59,704 nt of DNA from Pelagibacteraceae bacterium TMED65 (GTDB taxonomy: Bacteria > Pseudomonadota > Alphaproteobacteria > TMED127): the NCBI GenBank assembly GCA_002167215.1, contig NHDS01000004.1, positions 1-59,704 of the forward strand, read 5' to 3'. A program made the translations under genes and the position numbers. Below the pieces are notes generated by a model, which was not told where the DNA came from, ran no database searches, and was given only the letters and a program-made list of their open reading frames with translations. Position 1 is the first letter of the stretch, and each line of letters starts with the position of its first letter. Below, one piece after another: positions 50,785-59,603 of the stretch.

Positions 50785-52097
50785 TTTATTGCACAAAAGT
50801 AAGACAAGAAATAAAAACTTGATATGAAGTTATTCTTACCTAGTAATAACTCTATTTTTTTTTTGTCGAATAAACTTAAGAATATTATAAAAAACATAGG
50901 TTCGAAATATTTCTGAAATATAAAAATTCCTGAACCAAAAGTAACAAGTAATAGAATTGTTAAAACTTTATTTTCCAAACCTTTCTCTGAGAAATAAAAA
51001 AGAAAATAAATCCCAAATACCGCTGCTATAAACAAAATAATATTATTATTGAAAAAAAAGTTAGATATTTTTAGAAAGATCCCTCCGCCAACAGAACTAT
51101 TGTATTCAAAGTTAATAGCTAAGCAAAATACAAATATTATAGTTATTACAAAATTTTTATTTAAAAAATAATCTTTTAATTTGATCACGGGTTTTTCATC
51201 ATGATTAAGAAAATATTGAATTATAAAAGGTATTAAATAGAAAAACATTATTGAACCAGAAATTAATATAGATGAGGTAAAGTTTGTTGTTTGTTGAGCT
51301 AGGCCAAACAATAAGAGTGGATTTTTTACAGTAAATAATAATCCAGGAAATCCAAGTATTAATAAAAAAATTGAAATTTTGATAAACGTGTTTAGAGGCA
51401 ATACTTTATACATATAAACTAGCAGATATATAAAAATAAAAACATAAAATTGTTTTGTGTAACAAGCTAGAGAAAAAAAGATTAAGCATTTTATAAGAGT
51501 AAAATTACTTTTTTCTATTCTAAAATTATTTAAATAAAAAATACCTAATGAAAAAAAAATTAATGCTGTAATATGGTTGTTCCCCCAGATAGCAGAGTAC
51601 TGAAAACTAGGAAAAATTAGGATTACTAAACTTAAAATAATTAAATTGATCTTTTTGAGATTTCTAAATCGATTGTCTAAAATTTTGTAAACAAGTATTG
51701 GTAAAATAAATGATAAAATAAAAAAAATAACTAAATAATTTTCTAATTTTTTAGCAAAGGGTATCTGAGAAAAAATTATATGATGAAGTGGATAATTAAT
51801 GAGTGTAACATCAACACCAAGAGTAAGTTTTATTAAATTAAAAAAATTATCCCTAAGCAATTTAATATATTCCCAATGAACTCTTAAATCACTAACAACC
51901 CCACCATTTTTTGCTTCAATATCGTATAAAAGTAAATAATCATTTAATATTTTAGGTCCAAATATATTAGATAAATTGATTTTGAATATAAAACTTATTA
52001 TTGGTGTGGTAATAAAGAAAACAAAAAAAATAAAATAGTAAAAACTTTTAATATTTTGATTCCTAATGAAAGTCAAAAAAGATTTGATATCAATCAT
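50760..52097 (-). CDS. Polytopic membrane protein, possible GT-C glycosyltransferase
   Basis: A 445-residue protein with about ten hydrophobic helices (for example residues 20-40, 115-140, 150-170, 200-235, 245-265). An early soluble loop GGVVSDLRVHWEYIKLLRDN followed by INYPLHHIIFSQIPF resembles the first periplasmic loop of GT-C enzymes, where an acidic residue is catalytic. GT-C enzymes use polyprenyl-phosphate sugars, which the three Dpm-like enzymes here could make. I cannot assign a named family. It starts inside the first codons of the divergent GT2 gene (32-base overlap), so one of the two starts may be slightly off. Confidence 0.65.
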   Translation of the reverse strand: MIDIKSFLTFIRNQNIKSFYYFIFFVFFITTPIISFIFKINLSNIFGPKILNDYLLLYDIEAKNGGVVSDLRVHWEYIKLLRDNFFNLIKLTLGVDVTLINYPLHHIIFSQIPFAKKLENYLVIFFILSFILPILVYKILDNRFRNLKKINLIILSLVILIFPSFQYSAIWGNNHITALIFFSLGIFYLNNFRIEKSNFTLIKCLIFFSLACYTKQFYVFIFIYLLVYMYKVLPLNTFIKISIFLLILGFPGLLFTVKNPLLLFGLAQQTTNFTSSILISGSIMFFYLIPFIIQYFLNHDEKPVIKLKDYFLNKNFVITIIFVFCLAINFEYNSSVGGGIFLKISNFFFNNNIILFIAAVFGIYFLFYFSEKGLENKVLTILLLVTFGSGIFIFQKYFEPMFFIIFLSLFDKKKIELLLGKNNFISSFYFLSYFCAINYIYFFGL

Positions 52098-52839
52098 TGT
52101 ACCTTATTTTAAAAAAAAAAATTATTTAGAAAAAACATTAGATTCTATTTCTCTTCAAACTTATAAAAATATTGAATTATTAATAATATATGATGATCAT
52201 GATAAATCAGAATTAGATTATGTAAAGCAATTATTGAAAAGTTACAAAAAATTAAAATCTAAATTAATTGTTAATTACAAAAATTTAGGAGTTGGGATTT
52301 CTAGAAATAGAGGTGCAAAGTTAGCTAAAGGTAAATTTTTAGCTTTTTGTGATGCAGATGATATTTGGAAAAAAAATAAACTACAGTTACAATTAGATTT
52401 TATGAAAAAAAATAGACTTCAAATATCACACTCAGGTTATGATATAATTAATGACAAATCAAAGATAATTGGTTCATTCGTTCCAAAAGATATTTTAACT
52501 TTTAAAGAGCTTATCAAAAGTTGCGATATTGGACTGTCGACTGTAATGATATCTAAAAATTTATTTAAAAAGTTTTATTTCTCTAAACTAAAAACTAAAG
52601 AAGATTATTTATTATGGTTAAAAATTATTCAAAAATTAAAAGCAATTTATGGCATAAATTTGAAACTTTCTTCTTGGAGAAAGACAGATAATTCTTTATC
52701 AAGTTCAACAATACAAAAATTTTTAGACGCTTTCTACTTGTATAATTATTATTTAAAATATAATTTTTTTCTTTCAATATTTTATGTTTTTAGATTGACC
52801 TTATATGCTATAAGAAAAAATTTTTTAATATATTTTTAA
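52066..52839 (+). CDS. GT2-family glycosyltransferase
   Basis: A 257-residue GT-A enzyme: ISIIVPYFKKKNYLEKTLDSISLQTYKNIELLIIYDD (8-44) is the donor half, followed by NLGVGISRNRGAKLAKGKFLAFCDADDIWKKNKL with the DADD metal motif, and the acceptor region TKEDYLLWLKIIQKL with the family's ED base. It is typical of O-antigen and capsule glycosyltransferases. No membrane helix except a weak one at the C terminus. It is followed after 3 bases by another GT2 gene. Confidence 0.9.
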   Translation: MKVKKDLISIIVPYFKKKNYLEKTLDSISLQTYKNIELLIIYDDHDKSELDYVKQLLKSYKKLKSKLIVNYKNLGVGISRNRGAKLAKGKFLAFCDADDIWKKNKLQLQLDFMKKNRLQISHSGYDIINDKSKIIGSFVPKDILTFKELIKSCDIGLSTVMISKNLFKKFYFSKLKTKEDYLLWLKIIQKLKAIYGINLKLSSWRKTDNSLSSSTIQKFLDAFYLYNYYLKYNFFLSIFYVFRLTLYAIRKNFLIYF

Positions 52840-52842
52840 TTT

Positions 52843-53520
52843 TTGATGGAAAATCTAACATTAATTATACCTGCTAAATATGAGTCTACGTCTTTACCAA
52901 AAGTTTTGGAAGAAATTGATGATTTGAATATTAAATGTAAAAAAATTATTATAGTACCAGGTTATGATACCAATACTATAGAAGTTGTCAAAAAATTTGA
53001 TTGTGAGATATTAATTCAAACAGGTGAGGGTTTTGGTAACGCATTAATTGAAGGTTTAAATAAATCTCAAACAAAATATTCATGTATATTCAATGCTGAT
53101 GGATCTTTTGATCCAATTTATTTAAAGGATATGATGAAAAAATTCGAAGAAAATTATGATTTTGTGTTCAGTACAAGGTATACTTCTCCGGGTGGGAGTG
53201 ACGATGACACCTTTCTTACATTGATTGGTAATTATTTTTTCACTGGTTTATGCAAACTATTGTTCAAATTAGATATTTCAGATGTTTTATATACTTATGT
53301 AATGGGAAAAACGGAAGTGTTTCAAAGATTACAATTACAAAATAATGATTTCACTTTTTGTATAGAGTTGCCAGTAAAAGCAAAGTTTTTTTCATATAAA
53401 TTGTGTGATTTTCCCTCATATGAAAGATCAAGAATAAGTGGATTTAAAAAAGTAAATGAATTTAAGGATGGTTTTTTAATTTTAATTTCTATATTAAGAT
53501 TATTTATACTTAGAAAATGA
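52843..53520 (+). CDS. GT2 polyprenol-phosphate glycosyltransferase-like protein
   Basis: A 225-residue GT-A protein: [21 protein letters not shown] (5-25), [44 protein letters not shown] with a NAD-type motif where DAD or DGD is usual, and [20 protein letters not shown]. The overall pattern is that of dolichol-phosphate-mannose synthases, but the acidic metal motif is weaker than in the copies at 37063 and 44101. It overlaps gmd by 4 bases. Confidence 0.83.
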   Translation: MMENLTLIIPAKYESTSLPKVLEEIDDLNIKCKKIIIVPGYDTNTIEVVKKFDCEILIQTGEGFGNALIEGLNKSQTKYSCIFNADGSFDPIYLKDMMKKFEENYDFVFSTRYTSPGGSDDDTFLTLIGNYFFTGLCKLLFKLDISDVLYTYVMGKTEVFQRLQLQNNDFTFCIELPVKAKFFSYKLCDFPSYERSRISGFKKVNEFKDGFLILISILRLFILRK

Positions 53521-54563
53521 AAAAAATTGCTTTAGTGACTGGAATCACAGGTCAAGACGGTTCTTATTTAGCTGAACTTTTATTAAAAAAAAATTATGTT
53601 GTTCATGGATTAATTAGAAAATCTTCAACATTTAACACTAAAAGAATAGATCATATCTATATAGATCCTCATAATAAGACTAATTTTTTTCTACATTATG
53701 GAGATTTAACAGACTCAAATAGTATTTATAATATTATTAATAAAATAAGACCTCATGAAGTGTATAATTTAGGTGCTCAGAGTCATGTAGGGGTATCATT
53801 TGATAATCCAGAGTATACATCTGAGGTATCAGGAATTGGAACACTCAGATTACTAGAAGCTATTAGATTTTTAAGAATAAAAAATATTAAATTTTATCAA
53901 GCCAGCACATCTGAGTTGTTTGGTGAAACCTTTGGAAAAAAAATCCTTAGTGAAAAATCTAAGTTTTATCCAAAATCACCTTATGGTGTAGCAAAGTTAT
54001 ACTCATATTGGATTACATCTGTATACAGGGAATCCTACGGAATTTTTGCATGCAACGGTATTTTGTTTAATCATGAGAGCCCAAGAAGAGGAGAAACTTT
54101 TGTAACTAGAAAAATTACAAGATTTTTGGCTAGAAAAAAAATGGGAAGTAAAGAAATTTTATATTTAGGAAATTTGAACGCAAAAAGAGACTGGGGACAT
54201 GCAAAGGATTATACTGAAATGCAATGGAGAATCTTACAACAAAAAAAACCTGACGACTTTGTTGTTGCTACTGGTCAAGCTTATTCTGTAAGACAGTTTG
54301 TAGAAATTGCATCAAAATATCTTGGTTTTAAAATTTATTGGACAGGGAAAGGTTTAAAAGAGGTCGGTTACATTAAAAAAGGATCAAAAAAAGAGATTAT
54401 AATTAAGATCGATAAAAATTATTTTAGACCAAATGAAGTTCAATATCTAAGGGGTGATGCTAGAAAAGCTTATAAGATATTAAATTTTAAGCCAAAATTT
54501 ACTTTTAAGGACTTAGTTAAAGACATGATAGAAAGTGATTTAGCTGAGGCTCAAAAAGATTAG
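53517..54563 (+). CDS. gmd: GDP-mannose 4,6-dehydratase
   Basis: A 348-residue GMD of canonical size and motifs: [19 protein letters not shown] (5-23), [40 protein letters not shown] (129-136) with Thr131 and Glu133, Tyr156-x3-Lys160 in [39 protein letters not shown] and [12 protein letters not shown]. It converts GDP-mannose to GDP-4-keto-6-deoxymannose, the substrate of Fcl at 47051. The complete active site contrasts with the variant at 37836. It overlaps the upstream GT2 gene by 4 bases, and the WecA-type gene follows after 11 bases. Confidence 0.96.
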   Translation: MKKIALVTGITGQDGSYLAELLLKKNYVVHGLIRKSSTFNTKRIDHIYIDPHNKTNFFLHYGDLTDSNSIYNIINKIRPHEVYNLGAQSHVGVSFDNPEYTSEVSGIGTLRLLEAIRFLRIKNIKFYQASTSELFGETFGKKILSEKSKFYPKSPYGVAKLYSYWITSVYRESYGIFACNGILFNHESPRRGETFVTRKITRFLARKKMGSKEILYLGNLNAKRDWGHAKDYTEMQWRILQQKKPDDFVVATGQAYSVRQFVEIASKYLGFKIYWTGKGLKEVGYIKKGSKKEIIIKIDKNYFRPNEVQYLRGDARKAYKILNFKPKFTFKDLVKDMIESDLAEAQKD

Positions 54564-54574
54564 ACATTTAATAA

Positions 54575-55585
54575 ATGTTAGAGATTGATATAATTTTAAT
54601 TTCAATTTTTTTATCTTTTATCATGAATTATACTTTTTTAAGGTATAATTTCTTTTTAGATAAAAAATATTTTCCACATAAGTCTCTTGTTAGTGAAAAA
54701 TCTGTTCCAGTTAGCGGTGGTTTTATATTTTTACTAATTACAGCTTTTTTTTTTCAATTTGAATCAAGTTTTAATTATTTGATTTTATTAATTTTTTTTG
54801 TAGGAGCATTATCGGATTTAAATTATTTAAAATCACCATTAAAAAGATTTATATTACAAATATCCATTATTTTTGTTCTTATCCTTTTGAGTAAAAATTA
54901 TATAACCTCTATAAGAATTCCTTTTTTTGACAGTTTATTAACATTTTCATTTTTTAAGTATTTTTTCGTAACATTTTGCTTATTAGTTCTCATCAATGGT
55001 TCAAATTTTATTGATGGAGTAAATACTTTATTAATAGGATATTTTTTATCTGTAACATACATAATTTTACTTTTGATTTCAAAATATGATTTAAATATAG
55101 ACATACAAAATTTTTATGTACTTTTTACAGTACTTTTAACTTTACTTATAATAAATTTTTTCGAAAAGTTTTTTTGTGGAGATGGTGGATCATATATAAT
55201 TTCTTTATTAATCGGATTTTATTTGATTCAAATCTCAAAATTAGATCCTATTATTTCACCCTATTTTATTGCTTGTTTATTATGGTATCCAGCCTATGAA
55301 TGTTTATTTTCGATGGTAAGAAAAAAAATTCAAAAGTCAGAGGTTAGTGGCCCAGATCAAAAACATTTTCATCAACTTTTATTCATTTTTTTTTCAAAAC
55401 ATATGAAGTTTAAAAGATGGATAATTAGTTCTTTAACAGGTTTATCAATCAATCTTTATAATTTATTAATTTTTTTTATTGCTTATTTGAATGTATCTCA
55501 AACAAAAATTCTAATATCATTAATATTTTTTAACTTAGTTTTATATACACTTACTTATATTTCATTAAGAAAAATTAAAATTTAA
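54575..55585 (+). CDS. Polyprenyl-phosphate sugar-1-phosphate transferase (WecA/MraY superfamily)
   Basis: A 336-residue protein with about ten membrane helices. PHKSLVSEKSVPVSGGFIFLL (29-49) is the cytoplasmic entry loop, GALSDLNYLKSPLKRF carries the acidic metal site, NGSNFIDGVNTLLIG (~141-155) is the NxxNxxDG motif, and FCGDGGSYIISLLIG and SGPDQKHFHQLLF (HIH-type loop) complete the catalytic set. It transfers a sugar-1-phosphate from UDP-HexNAc to undecaprenyl phosphate, starting the lipid-linked glycan. It is the only initiating transferase in the window, so the whole island may converge on it. Length and order are typical. Confidence 0.92.
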   Translation: MLEIDIILISIFLSFIMNYTFLRYNFFLDKKYFPHKSLVSEKSVPVSGGFIFLLITAFFFQFESSFNYLILLIFFVGALSDLNYLKSPLKRFILQISIIFVLILLSKNYITSIRIPFFDSLLTFSFFKYFFVTFCLLVLINGSNFIDGVNTLLIGYFLSVTYIILLLISKYDLNIDIQNFYVLFTVLLTLLIINFFEKFFCGDGGSYIISLLIGFYLIQISKLDPIISPYFIACLLWYPAYECLFSMVRKKIQKSEVSGPDQKHFHQLLFIFFSKHMKFKRWIISSLTGLSINLYNLLIFFIAYLNVSQTKILISLIFFNLVLYTLTYISLRKIKI

Positions 55586-55587
55586 AA

Positions 55588-56838
55588 TTATCTTTTGATA
55601 TTACTTAAACCTAAAAAAAACCAAAATAATAAACCATTAAAAGTTGCAAACAAACTTCCACTAGGTAAAAGAGGAATTAAAAAAATTATCAAATAAAAAT
55701 TCGTAGAAATTTTAAATATATTTTTTCCTTTTAAATCATCAAAAAATTTTCTTTTTAAAAAATTAAAAAGAAAAAAAATAAAGATTAGATATCCTAACAA
55801 ACCTTGTTCTGATAATAATTCAAAGTGTATTTGATGTGGATGTGATGAACATCTTTGATTAGTAAATTTCAAATTTTCTCTAAAATATTTTTCTTTTACA
55901 CAAGCAATTCTAAAGTTTTTATTTCCAATTCCATTAAGTTTATGATCTTTAAAAATTTGGATAGCTACATCGTAATGTGCAAAGTATTTTATATTTTCAA
56001 ATCTTTGTAAAAAAGAAGTTGGATTTTTTACAATAAGAATTCTTTGAAAAAATTCAGTTTGTTTTGATAGAACACTTGGAAATAGTAAAATTGAGGATAC
56101 AATTAACGTAAGTGTAAATAATAATATATTTATCTTTTTAAAAAAAATTTTTTTTTGTTCAATACATATAAAAATAAAGAAAAATAACAAAGTAGATTTT
56201 AAAAAGGCGGATCTTTCACCTGTCATTAGAATACTTAAAAGTACAAGAATTATTAATAAATTAAAAAATATCTTTGATTTATCTATTAATGTATCTTTTA
56301 AAAAAAAAGTTATGGTTATAAATCCAAAACTAAAAATAAATGTCCCAATTACATTTTCATCATAAAAAAAACTTGTAATTCTTCCCCCAATACTTTTAAA
56401 ACCAATTAAATTTGATCCACTATATTTCTCTACAAATATATCGATTACAATTATACATATTGTTAACAACCAAAATTTAAAAATTTTTCTTTGTTTTTCA
56501 TCATTGTCTAACAATTTTGGAATTGCTGGAAACAAAACTAAAAATTTCAAAAATAGCAAAGAACGTATAATGCCATCAAAGCCCCATGCAGTAGGATTGA
56601 TAAAATAATTAAAAATTGAATTTAGACAAATGTAGATATACAATAATAACAGTATTCTAAAATTACTGTCATTTAACCATTTAAAATCTTTATTTTTATA
56701 AATATAGTTTAAGAATAATATTAATATTAAGAATAAATATAAATTTATAAAAAAATTTCCAATTATTATTGCCACCGGAAGTGAAGCGAATATAAATATA
56801 GTAAATTTATCAACAATTTTAAAATTTTTAGATGTCAT
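55588..56838 (-). CDS. O-antigen polymerase/ligase (Wzy/WaaL-type) membrane protein
   Basis: A 416-residue protein with about ten to twelve hydrophobic segments and the large periplasmic loop characteristic of Wzy_C/WaaL proteins. The key motif is SSHPHQIHFELLSEQGLLGYLIFIFFLF (about 333-360), with the conserved His and E residues, preceded by GERSAFLKS and HKLNGIGNKNFR. These proteins join lipid-linked repeat units or ligate the finished chain to lipid A-core. Polymerase and ligase cannot be separated by eye. It is alone on the minus strand, with only 2 bases between its stop and that of the WecA-type gene. Confidence 0.88.
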   Translation of the reverse strand: MTSKNFKIVDKFTIFIFASLPVAIIIGNFFINLYLFLILILFLNYIYKNKDFKWLNDSNFRILLLLYIYICLNSIFNYFINPTAWGFDGIIRSLLFLKFLVLFPAIPKLLDNDEKQRKIFKFWLLTICIIVIDIFVEKYSGSNLIGFKSIGGRITSFFYDENVIGTFIFSFGFITITFFLKDTLIDKSKIFFNLLIILVLLSILMTGERSAFLKSTLLFFFIFICIEQKKIFFKKINILLFTLTLIVSSILLFPSVLSKQTEFFQRILIVKNPTSFLQRFENIKYFAHYDVAIQIFKDHKLNGIGNKNFRIACVKEKYFRENLKFTNQRCSSHPHQIHFELLSEQGLLGYLIFIFFLFNFLKRKFFDDLKGKNIFKISTNFYLIIFLIPLLPSGSLFATFNGLLFWFFLGLSNIKR

Positions 56839-57024
56839 TATAAGAAATAAAAAAACTATTAATTTTTATACTGATTTTTAATTTTTACAATAAAGTTTAT
56901 TTGTAGTAATAGTTTTATTACAATCAATAACTAATAATGAAATCAAAAAAAAAATTAGATAAAAAAAAATTAAATTTTATAAACAATACATTCTAAAAAA
57001 TTGATACAATTTAAATAATTTTTA

Positions 57025-58668
57025 ATGACAAATATATTAGCGCTTTATTTAGGATATATTTTAATTTTATTTTCAATAATTGGATTTGGATCACTTTCAT
57101 CGAAAATTTTGTCTGTAAGACTATCAATTGGAGAATTAGGCCTTAGCGGTATATTATTTATGACAATTTTATCCTATCTTACAAATTTATTTGTACCTCA
57201 TGGTTTTATTCACAATTCCCTTTTTTTGACATTAGGCCTTTTAGCATTTTTTTTAATATTAAAAAAAAAGTTATTCCAAAAAAAAATAAAATTAACTTTA
57301 CTAGTTTCGTCTATTTTATTCATTGGCATTTTAATGTATAAAACCCATGATGATTTTTTCTACTATCATTTTCCCTATACAATTTCATTAATTGAATTTA
57401 AAAAGATATTTGGTTTAGGTAATTTAGAGCATGGATTTCGTACACCATCTTCCATATTCTATTTTAATTCTTTGTTTTACCTCCCATTTTTAGAGAAATC
57501 TTTAATACATAGTGGGGCTGTATATTTTTTAATTTTTTCAAATATATTTTTCATTCAAAAAATATTTAATCAATTAAAAAATAAAAGATTTGACTTTATA
57601 TTAATATTATCACTCCTCTCGTTATTATTTATAAACACAATTTTTCACAGATTAGCTGAACATGGAACTGATAGATCAGCATTAATTCTTATTTTTATTT
57701 TAGCTATTTATTATCTAGAGGGAACAAATAAAAAACTGAATGAAACAAATTTTAAACATTATTATCAAAAAATATCTATCACAATACTTCTTATAATTTC
57801 ACTAAAAAGTTTTTATCTGATTTATACAATCTTGATTTTAATTCTTTTTTTTGAGTTTAGGAAAATCTTATTCAAAGAAAGCTTTTATAAGAAAATCTTT
57901 TTTGAGAGGGTGAGTTACTATTTTTTGATCGGAAGTGCAATTTTTATATTTACGACTTTCTCAAATTCAGGTTGTTTGATTTATCCTGCCAGCTTTACAT
58001 GTATAGATTCGTTTTCTTGGTCCATACCAAAAAAAGAGGTGATAGAAATGAAAACTTGGTATGAGCTTTGGTCAAAAGCTGGGGCAAGTCCAACTTATAG
58101 AATAGATGATGTTCAGTTTTACTTATCTGGACTTAATTGGTTTCCAAACTGGATGCAAAATCATTTTTTTAATAAAATTTCAGATTTTTTATTATCTTTA
58201 TTTTTAATTGTAATAATTTCTTCAATTTATTTAGTTAAATTTAAAAAAATAAAACTAACTGAAAAGAAGTTTTATTTATTCTATGCTACAATTATACTTT
58301 TACTTCTTGAATGGTTTTTAAATCATCCTGCTTTAAGATACGGTGGTTTTACACTCATTGCACTATCCATTTTTATACCTTTAAGCATTTTTATTGAAAG
58401 GAGACTTAATCTAAACTTAAAATTAGAAAAAAAAATAACTTTTCTAATTTTTATCTCTTTTACAATCTTTTCATTAAAAAACATTGACAGGATTTTTAAA
58501 GAGTTTGATAAGTATAATTACAATCCTCTTATTAATGCTCATTATTTTATAAATGACAATACACAGCATTTTAATGAATTATTGTTTAAAGCAGAAAAAA
58601 AAAGAAATATTGATGGAAAAGAATTTTATATTGTTTTAGATAAAAATTTAATTAAAAAGATTCAGTAA
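57025..58668 (+). CDS. Large polytopic membrane protein, possible GT-C-like
   Basis: A 547-residue protein with roughly 12-13 membrane helices. An early loop KTHDDFFYYHFPYTISLIEFKKIFGLGNLEHGFRTPSS has paired acidic residues at the position where GT-C enzymes carry their catalytic Asp. A central soluble loop (SGCLIYPASFTCIDSFSWSIPKKEVIEMKTWYELWSKAG) with two cysteines and conserved aromatic residues follows. I do not recognise a named family. It ends with a short soluble tail and is followed by an epimerase gene after 4 bases, so the pair is probably co-transcribed. The 186-base gap before it is AT-rich and holds only a doubtful 19-codon frame. Confidence 0.65.
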   Translation: MTNILALYLGYILILFSIIGFGSLSSKILSVRLSIGELGLSGILFMTILSYLTNLFVPHGFIHNSLFLTLGLLAFFLILKKKLFQKKIKLTLLVSSILFIGILMYKTHDDFFYYHFPYTISLIEFKKIFGLGNLEHGFRTPSSIFYFNSLFYLPFLEKSLIHSGAVYFLIFSNIFFIQKIFNQLKNKRFDFILILSLLSLLFINTIFHRLAEHGTDRSALILIFILAIYYLEGTNKKLNETNFKHYYQKISITILLIISLKSFYLIYTILILILFFEFRKILFKESFYKKIFFERVSYYFLIGSAIFIFTTFSNSGCLIYPASFTCIDSFSWSIPKKEVIEMKTWYELWSKAGASPTYRIDDVQFYLSGLNWFPNWMQNHFFNKISDFLLSLFLIVIISSIYLVKFKKIKLTEKKFYLFYATIILLLLEWFLNHPALRYGGFTLIALSIFIPLSIFIERRLNLNLKLEKKITFLIFISFTIFSLKNIDRIFKEFDKYNYNPLINAHYFINDNTQHFNELLFKAEKKRNIDGKEFYIVLDKNLIKKIQ

Positions 58669-58672
58669 AAAA

Positions 58673-59569
58673 ATGATTAATAATATTATTGTAGTAACAG
58701 GTGGAGCAGGATTTGTTGGTGCAAATTTGATAGAAAAACTTTTAAGAGATACAAAATATAAAATTATGAGCATAGATAATTATAGTTCTGGTTCAAGTAA
58801 AAATCATATTAATAATAAGAGAGTAAAATATATTAAAGATTCAACTTCTAACATTTCAAAAACACTTAACAAGTATAAAAATAAAATTCATACCATCTTT
58901 CATTTTGGTGAATTTTCGAGAATATATCAAAGTTTTTTAAAAATGGATGAATGCATCACATCTAACTCGATAGGAACTCACGCCGTTTTTAATTTTTGTT
59001 TATCAAATAGGATTAAGCTAGTTTATTCAGCTACTTCTGCAAGTATAGGAAATAAAGGAAAAGATAAAAATTTATCACCCTATGCTTTTACAAAAGCAAA
59101 AAATTTAGAAATGTTAGAGAATTTAAAAAATTGGTTCAACTTAAAATATGAGATTTTATATTTTTATAATGTTTATGGACCAAAACAAATATCTTTAGGA
59201 CCTATGGCAACTGTAATTGGTATTTTTGAAAATCAATATAAAAATAATAAGCCTTTAACAGTTGTAAAACCTGGTAATCAGTCTCGAAGATTTACTCATA
59301 TTAATGATACAGTAGATGCATGTTTTTATGCTTGGAAGAAAAATAAGTGCAGACACTATAGTATTTCAAATAAAAAAAGTTACACAATTTTAGAAGCAGC
59401 TAAAATGTTTGATACAAAAATAAAATTTTTAGCACCTAGAAAAGGTGAAAGATATGCATCTGCCTTAACAAATATGAATTTATCGAATAAAGTTTATAAA
59501 ATATTCGGTAAAATTTGCCTCAAAAATTACATTAAAACCATCGTAAATAGTAAAAAAATAAAGACTTAA
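58673..59569 (+). CDS. NAD-dependent nucleotide-sugar epimerase/dehydratase
   Basis: A 298-residue extended SDR: VVTGGAGFVGANLIEKLL (7-24), ISIDNYSSGSSKNH (specificity loop of UDP-glucose 4-epimerases), IFHFGEFSRIYQS, VYSATSASIG with the catalytic Ser, Tyr-x3-Lys in LSPYAFTKAKNLEML, FYNVYGPKQI and RRFTHINDTV. Tyr and Lys are present. The SATSASIG version of the serine motif is less usual than SSSAVYG, so the exact reaction may differ from simple 4-epimerisation. It is the last protein gene before the 5S rRNA, 34 bases away on the same strand. Confidence 0.88.
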   Translation: MINNIIVVTGGAGFVGANLIEKLLRDTKYKIMSIDNYSSGSSKNHINNKRVKYIKDSTSNISKTLNKYKNKIHTIFHFGEFSRIYQSFLKMDECITSNSIGTHAVFNFCLSNRIKLVYSATSASIGNKGKDKNLSPYAFTKAKNLEMLENLKNWFNLKYEILYFYNVYGPKQISLGPMATVIGIFENQYKNNKPLTVVKPGNQSRRFTHINDTVDACFYAWKKNKCRHYSISNKKSYTILEAAKMFDTKIKFLAPRKGERYASALTNMNLSNKVYKIFGKICLKNYIKTIVNSKKIKT

Positions 59570-59603
59570 ATAGTTTACATTAAAATTATTTTATGTATAA
59601 ACC

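Noticed and set aside
4945..56165. Single TTGTTCAAT or ATTGAACAA half-sites in coding sequence (near 4945, 20928, 26265, 31570, 33661, 39990, 56157)
   Set aside because: None has a matching second half at the correct spacing, so they are expected chance matches.
56937..56996. A 19-codon frame in the gap before the membrane protein at 57025
   Set aside because: Its product is mostly lysine and asparagine from A/T runs, with no ribosome binding site or homology visible.
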